From: Brevipalpus yothersi
Lineage: Eukaryota; Arthropoda; Arachnida; Trombidiformes; Tenuipalpidae
Assembly: GCA_003956705.1 (NCBI GenBank)
Contig: QZCP01000068.1
Coordinates: 265,022-329,021 of the forward strand
Length of the DNA: 64,000 nt
Direction: 5' to 3'
Shown: in pieces, positions 23,810 to 37,884 of the stretch
Position numbering within the stretch: the first letter of the stretch is position 1
Layout: every line of letters begins with the position of its first letter
The notes under the pieces: model-generated
Seen by the model: the letters and a program-made list of their open reading frames with translations, nothing else
What the model was told of the DNA's origin: nothing
Databases searched by the model: none
Translations under genes and position numbers: made by a program

Positions 23810-25159
23810 TTAATCATGTTTCTTGCCATTAACACCATTTGTCACTGTCGAAGTACGACCAGTGAAATTGGTCATAAATTCAGTTCCACCCATCATTCGA
23901 TTGAGAACATATAAACACTTGACCGGTAAAATGGGCTTCAAACTATGCAAATAATAGGCTACTCTGGGAATGTAGATGAGATCTTGATTTGTCAAAAAGC
24001 CACTCATAATTTGATCAGCAACGTAATCAGGATTCAATTTATCGACAACTTTTAGATGTGCTCCTTGAAACATACCAGTACCCATAAGATGTGGACATAC
24101 AAGTGTAAAATTGATTCCATCAAAACCTGAGCTTTTTGTTTCTAACCTAAATTGTGTGTAAAATAATAATAAAAGAAGATGTGATTCAGTTTGGCTATTA
24201 AATAATTGACCCTAAAGTGTAGAGTTGAATACTCTTATTGGACTATCGAAAAAAGTCCTAAAAAATCACATAAAATACACAAGCTCGGAAGATCAAGATG
24301 TTCTATTGTTTCATCGACTAAATTGGTGCAATAATGATAATCATTTTAGAGATTGAAGGGAACAATTTAATCGAATTATTCCAGCCATCAGACCGAAAAT
24401 TTAGGGAATCTGATTGACAGATAAATCCTCACTGTCTCGTCTTCGGTCTTCATTGAAGGTAATGAAATTGGAATGGCGAAAAAAATAACAAAAAACTCAC
24501 CACAATGATTCATGGAAACCATTGGCTGCGAATTTGGATCCACAATAATCGGTTAGTTGTCCAACACCACATAATGCGGCTACAGAGCTGATTGTTATGA
24601 TGTGTCCATGATTTTTTTCTCTCATATGTGGTATAAATGCTTTACATGTCCAGTATAAAGCCAATGCATTGACTGAGAAAGTTCTTAAAACACTTGTTTC
24701 ATCCAGATCGAGAAATTTTTTTCCACTCACAACACCAGCATTGTTAACCAGAATATCAATATTGCCAACCTCTTTGTGAACCTCATCAGCCATCGCTTGG
24801 ACATTACTGTTCTTAGATATATCACAAACGAACATATAGCATGGACATCCATCGATTGCTTTGATCATCTTGATTGTTTCCGTTAGGCCAGCTTCATTGA
24901 TGTCAACCAACACTAATTTGGCCACTCTTTGACTGAATCGAAGAGCTAATTTTCGACCCAATCCACTTCCAGCACCGGTAATAAGTGCAACATCAGATGA
25001 GACATCTTTTTGTCTCAACGATCGGGGATAAAAGAAGAATAGTAGTGATTCAAGCCAATAGTATAGAAGGAGGGAAAAATCTTCCAAAAATTGCATCGCA
25101 CTCTTGGAAATAGTATATAGTTTTAGGAACAAATTATCGTACATGGGCTGGTCGATCAT
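23810..25159 (-). CDS. SDR16C-type short-chain dehydrogenase (retinol dehydrogenase 10/epidermal RDH2-like)
   Basis: NAD(P)-dependent short-chain dehydrogenase/reductase resembling the SDR16C group, which oxidises retinol or related lipid alcohols at the ER. Two exons (24500-25159 and 23810-24146) join within the Trp codon of FHESLW. The N-terminus carries a hydrophobic membrane segment (about residues 25-45, LLLYYWLESLLFFFYP). The Rossmann motif TGAGSGLG, the NNAG motif, the catalytic Ser in ITISSVAAL and the catalytic YCGSK (Tyr-x3-Lys) are all present. The C-terminal part (VCPHLMGTGMFQG... to KKHD) is typical in length. Substrate is inferred only from family resemblance. It lies just downstream of another membrane SDR on the same strand, but the two are not close paralogues. 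Confidence 0.92.
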
Positions 25160-25769
25160 TTAGATATGAATATATTTAACTTGTACACATATACACGTAT
25201 AGAAGATAAAAATTTTTGACGGTCAACACCGACGGAAGTACTGATCGTGCTGATCGGTGAAGATTAGATAAAAGGAACTTATGGACGGAAGTTGAAAGTA
25301 TGTATGTGTGTGTGTGTGAGAATCGAAATTATTCGATTTCAAAAGAAGATTCCAACACTTGAGCAAAACATGATCATGGAGCATACACATACACACAGTT
25401 AATGAGCGATTTGATTCGCGCAAATACGTATCTTCAAGATATCTGTAATACCTGATATCTGTCTGATAAGTCAAAGCGATCACTGGATGAAGAAATGCCG
25501 TTACTTTTCGAAATGAAAGGCACGTGTTTGATCTGTGAGAAAGAAAAAGTGTGAGTGCGTGTGTGTGTGAGAGAGAGAGAGAAAAATATTTGGTGACTTG
25601 AACAGAAGATTGGAAAAAAGAAGAAAAATATTGCTGTATTCACTATTCAGTCATCACTAATAGGCATTTCAAAGCTGCAACGCTCATTTTACTTTCAATA
25701 CAAAAATCTTAACAAACTATTTGTGAGCTTCAAATCGATTGACTAGCTAGATTAGCTTCAGGCTAATCT

Positions 25770-25772
<3 letters not shown>

Positions 25773-25826
<54 letters not shown>
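25773..25826. repeat. (GA)n microsatellite
   Basis: About 27 GA units, directly visible. Confidence 0.97.
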
Positions 25827-25829
<3 letters not shown>

Positions 25830-25986
25830 TGAAATTTTTTCCCTCTTTTTTGACCCAGGCAATACTGAATAATTTTATGCCTAAAGAGAGACTTGGAAGG
25901 TGGCTTTACTTTCTCTCTCTCTCTCTTTTCTTTCTTCTCATTTCAGGTTGAAGAGGAAAAATGAAACTGAAAACAAGAGATAAAGC

Positions 25987-25988
<2 letters not shown>

Positions 25989-26048
<60 letters not shown>
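25989..26048. repeat. (GA)n microsatellite
   Basis: About 30 GA units, directly visible, roughly 160 bases from the preceding tract. Confidence 0.97.
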
Positions 26049-26051
<3 letters not shown>

Positions 26052-26332
26052 AAAGTTTCGGTGGCTAACAAGAGAGAAAGGAATTCATTTTCATCATCTT
26101 CAATCTCACACACAAGTGAGCCATTTCGTCTTCTCACACTTAAACATATTCACTATACTGTATATATTCACTCTTGAATGATTAAATGTACACACATCGA
26201 AGATTCATGACCTTATTTTCCGCAGACACTGAACTTGTAGATAGCGAAAAATTTCAAGGTTAATTTGTTCGATCAATAATCGATTGAATTTGGAGAAGTT
26301 TTTTCGATGATCAATTTTAATTTTTGTTTCAA

Positions 26333-27373
26333 TCAAGTATCTGGTTCAAAATCAAAAATTTTGAAAATCCAAGATAATATATCATCTCGAAAATCTTTCG
26401 ACTGCCCATAGGTTAATTGTTTGCCTTTCAAGTGGTACATCTTTTTTCGTAAACGCATTTTGACACGATTAAGATTGGTAACATTAAGATCAGATGACCA
26501 AGACAATATTGGTATCCATGTATATAAAAATATGGCTATTTCATGGAGCCAACATCCGGCACTTGATTCAGATTTTCTGGTTGATTTGAGTACAGAGGCC
26601 ACATAGTTGTGGGATGAAATCGAAAAAAATTGACGTGATAATGGGTTCAGACGAGTGCCAGCAGTTCCCATAACAAGACTGTGAACCGTAACTTTTTTAC
26701 TGGAATATTCTGTGGCAAGAGATCTTGAAAATATATCAACATAACGTTTTGTGGAACTGTATATTGAATACAGAGGACTTGGCCAAGTACCCAGCATAGA
26801 GGAGACATTAATTATAACTCCCCCTCGATTCTCCATAATCGATGATAATGAGTGAATAAGATGAGTCGCAGTGAAAATATTGATCTTTATACTGTTATGA
26901 ATATCGTTAGATGACTGTAGATGCAAAAATTCTGGACACGAATTTTCACCAATCATTACACCAACATTGTTAACTAAACAGTCGACTCGAGGAAGGCTTT
27001 TCAGCTCTTCATCCAATTTTTCATATTCTATTGAACTGAAATCAAATGGAATTATCTTGACTTGCTGACACTGTGGATATTTATCATGAATTTCATCTTT
27101 TAATTTAGTTAATCTGGCTAAATTTCGACTGATTAGACATAAATTATATCCTTTTTTGGCCAATTGTAGGCCAAACTCTCGGCCGATACCTTCAGTACAT
27201 CCAGTCACAATGGCCCAAGATTCTTTTTGTGGCTTGAAGAGATGATTCTTGGACAAGAAGGGAATGATGCCATATTTCCAAGCACTAATGTATAGCAAAT
27301 ATAGTGGTATCAAAAGTAGAAGAAAAACGGTCACAAATTGACCAAAAAGATAATAAAAATCTGTAAGATTCAT
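26333..27373 (-). CDS. 17-beta-HSD12/HSDL1-like short-chain dehydrogenase
   Basis: Single-exon gene, 346 residues from the first in-frame ATG (27373). It resembles the very-long-chain 3-oxoacyl-CoA reductase/17-beta-hydroxysteroid dehydrogenase 12 group, ER membrane enzymes of fatty-acid elongation or steroid reduction. An N-terminal transmembrane segment (about residues 5-30) precedes the cofactor motif TGCTEGIG. NNVG follows, then the catalytic Ser in INVSSMLG and the YSSTK (Tyr-x3-Lys) motif. The protein is somewhat longer than typical HSD17B12 and has a basic C-terminal tail without a clear dilysine signal. The active-site residues are intact, unlike vertebrate HSDL1, so an active reductase is likely. 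The exact substrate cannot be assigned. Confidence 0.92.
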   Translation of the reverse strand: MNLTDFYYLFGQFVTVFLLLLIPLYLLYISAWKYGIIPFLSKNHLFKPQKESWAIVTGCTEGIGREFGLQLAKKGYNLCLISRNLARLTKLKDEIHDKYPQCQQVKIIPFDFSSIEYEKLDEELKSLPRVDCLVNNVGVMIGENSCPEFLHLQSSNDIHNSIKINIFTATHLIHSLSSIMENRGGVIINVSSMLGTWPSPLYSIYSSTKRYVDIFSRSLATEYSSKKVTVHSLVMGTAGTRLNPLSRQFFSISSHNYVASVLKSTRKSESSAGCWLHEIAIFLYTWIPILSWSSDLNVTNLNRVKMRLRKKMYHLKGKQLTYGQSKDFRDDILSWIFKIFDFEPDT

Positions 27374-28740
27374 GATCAATATCACAGGTAAGATATCGGA
27401 TTAATTGTAAGGAAATGCCATGATAGCCATGCAAACGTGAGACAATTATTGGCAACTTAGATGATGGCAATCACTTTGTTGATGAGATTCTTTTGCACAA
27501 TTGGAAGAAAATTTGGCAATCATATCAGAAATTTATTTTTTGGGTCATTTGGAGAAGAGAAGACCAACAGATCGAGATGACATAGCGAAATGATGAATCC
27601 AACATGATTGAACAAAGTAACCGTATGGAGGAAAGTTTTTACCTTAACTTTTCTCAATTTGAATCCCATTGAGAGACGGTATGGAGTTAAGGAACAATAG
27701 TCTTCCATGATCGATACATCATCATCTAGAAAATGTCAGGGAATTCACTATTTTCATAGCTATTATAACACAAGTTACTACAAGGCAAAGAATAGTACAC
27801 TACTCTTTGCCACAGAGTCTCTAATGATCCACACATAACACTTACAAATGCTAGCGATTGCGTCACTATATTTTCGTGATGTGATTTAAGAACGGTAAAT
27901 TGAGCAACAAAAGTTCCTCAGGCAGCTTGTGGCATTGATGGAAACCGAGCAGGTTACACTTCCGGATAGTTACTTTGATAGTGTTCCGAGAAAAAACTAG
28001 AATTTGAATCAATTATTCCACATATTCACGAAGATTGATTCAGGAGAAAAAGATTTACTTGCCATTTCTTGACACAGATAATGCAAATTTTTAACATGTT
28101 AACTAATCAATGATTAGTTTCCAGGGGATCAATGGCTGCTTTGGTCTCAAAAACAGAAATTTTTACCGCAAAGTCTCCTCTTTACGTAAGTGTATATGCT
28201 CGAAAAATCAAAATTTTTCGAGATTTCATGAGCTGTGAAATTGGATTTAGATCGAAGAAGAGAAGAAAATTTCCAAAATTTTGATTCAAGTGATCTTCCA
28301 CCAAACTTGAGCTCTGAGGGAATGTAAAAGATAAACTTATCAAAAAGTAAATAAATCACAAAAATTGCGACGCTCTGCCGAGAATGAAAACAAAAAACTA
28401 AACCGCATCGATCTGACAATCGCATATCTTTTACAGACACCCAGATTAGATGTCTAATCAGGAGGAAAACTTATTGTTCCAGTCACAACTGCAGACTAGA
28501 GCATCTCTTCCGACAATAAAAATCAAGAACAATTGCCACAAACCAAAACACTTTCTCTCTGTAAAATACATAGCCACCAAATCTATGGGACTTTATCCTA
28601 TGGCAAAGATTCCTGGATGAGAGAACAAAAACATCGATAATCTTTTCGCAATGGTTCAAAGTTTTTGTCAGTCTCATTGTGAATTGATGTGGAACATTTA
28701 AAACTCAAATATTTTAAGATAGTTTGTGTAGATTACAATC
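27374..28740. other. Divergent spacer between the SDR and P450 genes
   Basis: About 1.4 kb between head-to-head genes. No protein is supported; the 97-residue minus-strand frame at 28147-28440 has no motif. It contains a near-perfect 28-base palindrome at 27784-27811. Confidence 0.5.
27784..27811. repeat. Near-perfect hairpin/palindrome
   Basis: Two 13-base arms (27784-27796 and 27799-27811; GGCAAAGAATAGT against its reverse complement) pair with one mismatch around a 2-base centre. Function unknown. Confidence 0.9.
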
Positions 28741-30255
28741 ATGTCGTTCCTAAACTTTCCTGACCAGTTTGAAGGACACAATCGACTATCAAAATTTCTG
28801 GTTTCACTTTTGATCAGTTTAATAGTGATTCAAATATTCAAGCGTTTATGGAAAATATTTCGACTTCCTCCAGGACCTTATGGGCTACCACTTATCGGAT
28901 ATCTACCATTTTTGAAAGAAGATCAAGCTCAACACTACATAAAATTGGGTGAAAAATATGGATCACCATTTTCACTTCACTTGGGCAAGTACGATTATGT
29001 GATTATCAACGATTGGTATCATGCAAATGAGGCTATGAGTAAGGAAGAGCTTCTCGCTCGACCACCGGAAGGTGTAATGGGCAGTATATTGAATAGACAA
29101 AGTTTATTGGATTTAAGTGGGCAACCATGGAAAGATCAGAGACGAACTGCCCTACATCTTTTGAGAGACATTGGTATGGGCAAGAGTGCTATGGAAGAAA
29201 AAATTAAGGAAGAGATTGAAATATTTACCAATGAATTGGACAAACAGAGAGGAAAACCATTCAATATATTGGATCTTTTATCAGCGAGTACAAGTAACAA
29301 CATTTCTATTCTCACATATGGTAAACGATTTGAATATGATGATGAAGAGAAAAAAGAACTAGATCAATTCACTAAAAGTTTTGTTGAGAATACCGACATT
29401 TTAGGACTTGCTGCAGCACTGCCTTTTATGGTGAAAATTTTGAGATTTTTCGGAAATGCTAAATATCATCGACTCATGCAAACTGGAGAAAAATCGGAAA
29501 AATTTGATAACATCCAGATAAGAAAGCATCAGATCAAGGAACATGAACATCTTTTCGATTATATTGATGGTTTTCTAGAAAAAATGGAGGAACGCAAAGC
29601 AAAAGGACTTCCACTGGAAACTTTCAATTTTCCCGTTCTAAGATCCAATATTAGTAATCTTTTTGCTGCTGGATCTACAACAGTTTATTCGACCACATCA
29701 TGGATGATACTACTTTTGGTGAAACATCCTCACTATCAAACAAGAATAAGACAAGAAATATCTCAAATTATTGGCACTCGACCTCCTTCTTATGAAGATC
29801 GTTTTTCAATGCCTTTCACATGGGCTTTTATTTATGAAACTTTACGGTATCGAACCAATGTTCCCATTAATTTGCCTCATTTTTGTACCAAAGATGTTTA
29901 CTTGGGTAAACACTTGATACCAAAGGGGGCAATTGTTGTGATCAATTTTTATGCTATCGATCATGATCCCACTCTTTGGTCTGATCCCAATAAGTTTTAT
30001 CCGGAACGATTTCTTCCAGGAGATCAATCGAAAGCAGTTATTCCTCCGTTTTTGACTCCTTTTGCGACTGGCAAGCGGAAGTGTATCGGTGAAAGTTTGG
30101 CTTTGGTTGAATTATTTCAATATTTAACAAATCTTGTTCAAAAATATGTTCTCACTGCTAGTGAAGGATCTGATCGAGTATCTGACCAACGGAAATATGG
30201 TATAGTAAACTACCCTTTGCATATGCCTAAAATTGTTATTCAGCCAACAGAATGA
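28741..30255 (+). CDS. Cytochrome P450, CYP2-clan-like (intronless)
   Basis: Microsomal heme-thiolate mono-oxygenase, 504 residues in one uninterrupted exon. An N-terminal membrane anchor (about residues 20-40) is followed by the Pro-rich hinge PPGPYGLPLIG, which is typical of the CYP2 clan. The helix-C motif is WKDQRR, the helix-K ExxR is ETLR, the PERF motif is FYPERFL, and the heme-binding loop is FATGKRKCIGES with the Cys ligand. The helix-I motif reads AAGSTTVYS, where the usual acidic residue before the conserved Thr is Thr. This can alter proton delivery but does not by itself mean loss of activity. The resemblance to the expanded CYP2-clan detoxification P450s of mites is an impression, not tested. 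A family number cannot be assigned from sequence alone. Confidence 0.95.
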   Translation: MSFLNFPDQFEGHNRLSKFLVSLLISLIVIQIFKRLWKIFRLPPGPYGLPLIGYLPFLKEDQAQHYIKLGEKYGSPFSLHLGKYDYVIINDWYHANEAMSKEELLARPPEGVMGSILNRQSLLDLSGQPWKDQRRTALHLLRDIGMGKSAMEEKIKEEIEIFTNELDKQRGKPFNILDLLSASTSNNISILTYGKRFEYDDEEKKELDQFTKSFVENTDILGLAAALPFMVKILRFFGNAKYHRLMQTGEKSEKFDNIQIRKHQIKEHEHLFDYIDGFLEKMEERKAKGLPLETFNFPVLRSNISNLFAAGSTTVYSTTSWMILLLVKHPHYQTRIRQEISQIIGTRPPSYEDRFSMPFTWAFIYETLRYRTNVPINLPHFCTKDVYLGKHLIPKGAIVVINFYAIDHDPTLWSDPNKFYPERFLPGDQSKAVIPPFLTPFATGKRKCIGESLALVELFQYLTNLVQKYVLTASEGSDRVSDQRKYGIVNYPLHMPKIVIQPTE

Positions 30256-32441
<2,186 letters not shown>

Positions 32442-34709
32442 ATGAACACATTCACATGGAAAGCACACTACTTTCTATGGTATGCCGGCCTTGCAGGTAT
32501 ACTGCCTTATTATGCGGTAAGTGAACAGTGTTTGTTTTCCATTAGTTTTGCATGAGAATGATAATGATAAATGGAATTAATGGCTTCTTTTATGGCCATC
32601 GAGTACATTGGCAATTGGCAACCACTCAATTAGATTCATTTCTTTTTTTTGATGTAATTTTAAACCGCTTCTCATACATCCACCTTTTACCGTTATTCTT
32701 CCCTATGATTATTAATCCAGGTATTCGTGAAAACTTATACAGCTACATCGGCCATATCAATCGGCACCCTATTCGCCATACTTCCCTTTACCGCATTTAT
32801 ATTGAATCCATTGCTCTGTACACTAGCTGATAAGCAAAGGAATCATCGACAATGGTTACTTTGTCTTATGTGTTTAACAATGCTCACTTTTGGTTCACTC
32901 ATCATGCTACCGTGGCTAAATCCTCGAATTTCCTGGATTGTGGCTTCAATTCTACTTCTCATCGCATATCCATCCATGGCAACTGCCGTATCGATAACCG
33001 ATGCGATTGTTATGCAAAAAATAAGCCAAATTAAATTGAAAAGTAGTCATCCATCACAGCCATCGGAAGGTGGTAATGTCGCATCGCAATCAAATTTTGG
33101 AAATACTCGAGTGTGGGGCACTATTGGCTATGGACTGTTTGGAATTGTTGCCGGCCCATTGAACGATAAGAATAAGATTGATCTCAATCTACCATACCTG
33201 GTACCAGGTATAATTATGTTTATATTAATTATGATAGCTGATCTCATTGTGATAATTATCGGGCCTTATCATGAGGCACAAGCGGACAATCGAAGAGCCG
33301 TTGAGCGAACATTGTCAACTTCAACCACAATCGAAGTAGGAAGTGGAAGCTCATCTCAAGAGGAAAGTAGAAAAATGCTTCAAGTTGAGGTAAGCTGATT
33401 GATGTTTATTCAATCAAAATATCAATACACACACAAATGTATACATTGAGAAGCCACTTCAAACCATAGTCTCAGTGTCTAGGTGAAAGGTTCGTCTTTT
33501 TCGTAGCTCTCAAGAAGACGAATCTTTGCATAATATCGATGAATATTCAGTAGAGACTAATATTTTCCAACAAGATCGCCATGATCATGTAGAGAAATAT
33601 TTTTACTCGCTTTTTTTACGAATACTTGACATTCGTCAAAGTTAATATTGATGTGAGAAAATCTTTGCAAAGCTGCTAACGCTTCAAATCCTGTCTGTGT
33701 GAGAATAAGATTAGATTATCGTGTTATCATGGAAAGCTGATAAGTCTTGTGTCATGAAAAATTGATGACACACAATCCACTTTGATAGAATGATTTCAAA
33801 CCCTTTTCTTGATTAACTCATCAGATCAGTTGATAAGAACTTGAAGCTTCGTGAAAGAAAAATTGATCGTCCCAATCAGCATGTTCCAATTTTTTCATCA
33901 ACGCACACTTATCTTATCAACGATAACATGATACCTTTTTTTCAATAATTTATCAACAGACGAACGAAGCAAAAAGTTCTCCACATCAAGATCAAGCATC
34001 AATTTTAAATGCAATATTCACCGAATATCCATCACTACTTCAACACTGTTTTGCCTTAACAATTCTGGGAATTTTGACGGCATGTCATTGGTCTTTCTTT
34101 TATTGGTACCTCGAAGAGGTTGCCGGAAAAGATCCACTACTGATGGGTTTGTGTATGCTTGTCGGATGTTTTGTGGGTGAAATGACATTCTTCTATTATG
34201 GCAGCCGAATTGTCAAATACTTTGGCCCAACAAGGTGTTTCGAAATAAGCATGGTAGCATTTGCTTTTCAATACTTTTCCTATTCATATCTCATACATCC
34301 TGGCTATCAGTACTATGTTCTCTTCCTAGAAGTTCTTCAAGGACCTACTTTCGGTCTTCTCTATTGTGCCATGACACATCTAGCTCATGATTATTCAATT
34401 GAACATGCATTGTCAATCAAGTCATCATCATCGAAGAGTGGAACAAAAAATATCACTTTGGAAACTGAAAACGATAATCAGCATGCAATTGCTCAAGCAA
34501 CCAAGCAAGTTCATTCATCTTTACAAGGAATTCTAACGGGATGCTTAGAAGGTCTTGGTTTGGGTTTAGGCTCATTTTTTGCCGGTTTTTTGATCCATAA
34601 TTTTGGATCTCGTGTTATGTGGACATGTGCCGCTTCATTGGCACTAATTTCACTTTCAATTAATTTGTGTTGTGATGCTCTTCGATGGTTTGTACGAGAT
34701 GGAGATTGA
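32442..34709 (+). CDS. MFSD6-like major facilitator superfamily transporter
   Basis: Multi-pass membrane transporter of the MFSD6 (MFS_1-like) family; substrate unknown. Three exons (32442-32516, 32721-33389, 33960-34709) give 497 residues. The N-terminus has the family block WKAHYFLWYAGLAGILPYYA. Further recognisable pieces are the cytoplasmic loop after TM2 (LCTLADK), RVWGTIGYGLFG, the LQGPTFGLLYCAMTH segment and GLGLGLGSFFAGFLIHNFG. Around twelve hydrophobic segments can be counted. A hydrophilic, Ser-rich central loop of about 85 residues (around residues 195-280) separates the two halves and spans the second intron. Length is short compared with vertebrate MFSD6, mainly at the termini. 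The 570-base second intron shows no obvious element. Confidence 0.93.
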
Positions 34710-35047
34710 ATATATACTTGTACTTTAGGCACACTGGCCTTAAGATTATTTTGAACATTTTCAGAATCATTCACGTTTTTGCAAATTTATAGTTGATATA
34801 ACGGAAGTTGTTTGTTATCTTCGATTCAAGTTGTAAAGATTTGTATGGTTATGAGAAAAATTATCGGTTCATGAAACTCCAGTCAGAGATTTCGAATTCA
34901 ATTGGAAGGAAAAAATGTCAATTCATGGTTACAGAGCATTTTTCTTCCCATTGCCTCGATATTGATGTTTGTAAGTCTCTGATAACTGACTCTCTGTGAT
35001 AATCAAATAAATTAATGTGAATATTTCTTACAAAGAAAGCGAATAAT

Positions 35048-35093
35048 TTCTAATTTTGCGAAAAAATTTTTTCTAATTTTGCGAAAAAATTTT
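35048..35093. repeat. 23-base perfect tandem duplication
   Basis: Two adjacent copies of a unit starting TTCTAATTTTGCG, 23 bases each, downstream of the MFS gene. Confidence 0.9.
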
Positions 35094-35477
35094 TTCCACC
35101 CTTTATAAGGTAACATTAGAAATGTTAATCAATGAGCAAGTAATGCTAAACGAAATAATAAATACTGTATCTTCAATCATCATTGTTCAGAAGCAGTTTG
35201 TCAAGGGATTCAAATAATTCTTGATCCTTCTGTTATTATTTAAAAATATGACTGTAGCAAAGAGAGAGACTATTTTGCCGATTCTTGATAACGTTATTTG
35301 ACGATCAAGTCACCGTTTCTATAAGAAAACTGCAACCACAATTAAAGAGAATATGATGTAAAAATTAGGAGAAAAACTTTTCTACATCTTTGCGCGGGAA
35401 ATTTTTGAGGCCATTTTGAGCTTATCAAAAATTCGGAATAATTCAGGGGCACCAAAAAATTTTTCACTCTTCAGAAT

Positions 35478-35478
<1 letters not shown>

Positions 35479-35542
<64 letters not shown>
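35479..35542. repeat. (CA)n microsatellite
   Basis: About 32 CA units, directly visible. It is the only long CA tract in a window otherwise dominated by GA/CT. Confidence 0.97.
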
Positions 35543-35543
<1 letters not shown>

Positions 35544-36214
35544 CCAAAAGGTATGCCACGAGCCTATTCCAATATGATCAAGTAAAGAAAAAGATAATTA
35601 GCACAATCCAATTCTTACCTATTCTTTGAACTCTGTAATTCGGTGCCTAAACTCAGGAATGCAGAGAATTCAAAGGACGACATATTTTTCCAACAATTTG
35701 AGAATTCGAAAACGAGCTTGATCACTAAAACTAATCGTTTGTCAAGAAATACAAACCACGCTTCTGGTACAGGCCACTCTGTCTCTCCAATACGCGCTCC
35801 ATCCTGTCCAGGGAAATGCATCTGCAGATGATGCAGGAACAGCTTCCAGGAATGTGTGGTATGTGTTTCACATATTTTCCACTTGTGAGCAGCAGGATGA
35901 AAAGTTCTAGAACTAATACTAGAGAGCTTTTCGGTGTACAGGTCCGTCTTCAACTATTATGAAGAACGAGGCAAAAACAGTCTCGAAAACAAGCAAGACT
36001 TCACTTTTTGTCTCTTCGGATTAAGGAAAGGGATATGATGCTAGAAGCTTTGTCCCGTTCAAGATAATCATGTATATATTCTTCAAAGTAGCAGAAAAAC
36101 ACACACACACACCTGGAAGTGTCCTCTAACTACTTTCTAGAAATGTACATGTTTTCTAAAAATATATATATATACACTAATCATCTTTGGTAGCTCTTTT
36201 GATGTTTCCATGAG

Positions 36215-37682
36215 TTAATTTGATTGGTTCTTGGTCAGAGTTTCGGCTTTCTTTCCTGCAGATATGGATTGGCTATTGTGGCTGTAACTGCTTCCTGGAC
36301 AAATGAATCCCATCTGTAAATCCTTGTTATGCATTCTCTTAAAATGCCTTTTGTAGTTTCTTTCATCAGCAAATGTTTTCTGACAATCCGAGCAATAGCA
36401 CCAAAACCCTGTGTGAATTCTTTGCATATGGTATAGCAAATTGATACGTTGAGAGACGCGAAAACCACAAAAAATGCAAAAATGGATATCTTTGGCTGAC
36501 ATTCCTAAACAGGGGGCTTCAGAAATAATCTGGCTCAGATTATGAATAGTCAGGAATGGAAGAAGACCCTCTTTCATTGACTTGATCAACTTTATCTTTG
36601 CGAGATGAGAAAAATTTGCTTCATTCATAATCTCTCGATTGGCTGGCCAGCTTTCGATGAGCAATTCACTTGAGGTGATTTTGCCAGTGAGAAGATAGTG
36701 TTCCTCGTCAATCTGGATTGGGTTAACGCTTTTTTGATCCTTTATGTATCCTGGAGCGGTTGAAATATTGACAGGGAAGTTTTGATAATTGTTTTTTCCA
36801 GAACAGGAGCATTCTCTCTGTTCTTCATCATTTCCACCTTCGGGTATACAAAGAATGACTGAAAAGGAAGAAGAAGAATGAGAAATAGATGGAATTTCTT
36901 CATGGCTACTGTTGAAAGTAGTAGCTTCAAGATGATCTTCTGTAACAGCATGACCATTGGACTTGTGAGCACATGGTCCTATGGAATCAACGATGGAGCT
37001 CAAAATGTCATTACGATGACATCCAAGGTCTAACATCTCAATATTATCATCATTAGAGCTGGCTTCATTATTGTTCTCTCTGGAAGCCAGTTCCTCAGGC
37101 TGAACTGAGTCGAGATCAGACGAAAACATAGGTTGGTCACTAGGAGATGATGAAGAAGAAGAAGAAGAGGAAGAAGAAGAAGAAGAGATTTCGATTGGAT
37201 CCTCAGTAGATGCTTGTGTAGCAATGAAATCTGGAGACAATGAAGATGATTGATGAGGAGACGGAGGAGAAGAAATTGATGTTTGTGTAGCAGCCGGTGA
37301 AGATAGAGATATTGGTTGAGGATTTTCACAGGCCACCGAAGACAGGGAGGACATTCGACCACCAAATTTTACAAAAAATTCATCTTTATCTTTGCGAATA
37401 GTTCCACCAAAGGTTTGTATTGTAGAGATGAGTTCTTTTTTATATGAGGTGATCACAAAACCATGCAAAAGTAAATGATTGAGTTCCACAAGTTGATGAG
37501 TCTTTATATTGAGAATGGTAACAATGATACGCTTATTAGGATTGGCTAGACAGAGATTTAAGATATCTTTGATATATTTAGCCCACACATTCACATCACA
37601 CGTAATATGTCCACCATCACAATGAAAAGTTAGTTGATTCATACAATCATGATCATAAATTTGATTTGTGTACAAATTAAAT
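36215..37682 (-). CDS. Two-finger C2H2 zinc-finger protein (5' end not located)
   Basis: Large open exon ending at 36215; function unknown. The upstream end looks like a splice acceptor (TTCACAG at 37683-37689), so an upstream exon is likely. The first in-frame ATG inside is at 37642, which would give 475 residues. An N-terminal globular part (about 110 residues, NQLTFHCDGGHITCDVNVW...) is followed by an acidic, Ser-rich linker that includes a run of 13 Ser. Near the C-terminus are two C2H2 fingers: CIFCGF...HMQRIH and CSDCQKTF...HFKRMH. It is probably nuclear and may bind nucleic acid. It sits head-to-head with a small zinc-finger gene starting at 37885, about 200 bases away. Whether it belongs to the adjacent retroelement/finger block is unclear. 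Confidence 0.75.
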
Positions 37683-37884
37683 CTGTGAAGAGAAGAGAAA
37701 AGAGAGAATAATTAACATAGATGGCGTTTTAAGGGTTTTTTGGCTTCAACTCTTTGAAAAAGCTTTTTCTTTTTCTCTTTATTTTCGCTCTATCTTCGAA
37801 TCTCGAAAGTTCGTTCTTTGACTGTCTCCGTCCATCTTTTATTGTTTAATCTTTTGTTTGACCATTCCGATCAAATTAATCAAA

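Larger units (their letters stand above)
25160..26332. other. Intergenic spacer rich in GA microsatellites
   Basis: It holds two (GA)n tracts (25773-25826 and 25989-26048), a short TG/AC run near 25303-25318 and scattered purine-rich stretches. Frames through these repeats are artefacts. No gene is supported. The SDR16C-like promoter should lie near 25160-25650. Confidence 0.6.
34710..36214. other. Intergenic spacer with CA repeat
   Basis: Between two convergent genes. It contains a tandem duplication (35048-35093) and a (CA)n tract (35479-35542). The 112-residue minus-strand frame at 35615-35953 has no recognisable motif and is not called. Confidence 0.5.

Noticed and set aside
28147..28440. 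97-residue minus-strand frame upstream of the P450
   Set aside because: No recognisable domain, no splice partners, and an AT-rich intergenic context.
35615..35953. 112-residue minus-strand frame between the CA repeat and the C2H2 gene
   Set aside because: No motif and no visible homology to neighbours; most likely chance.
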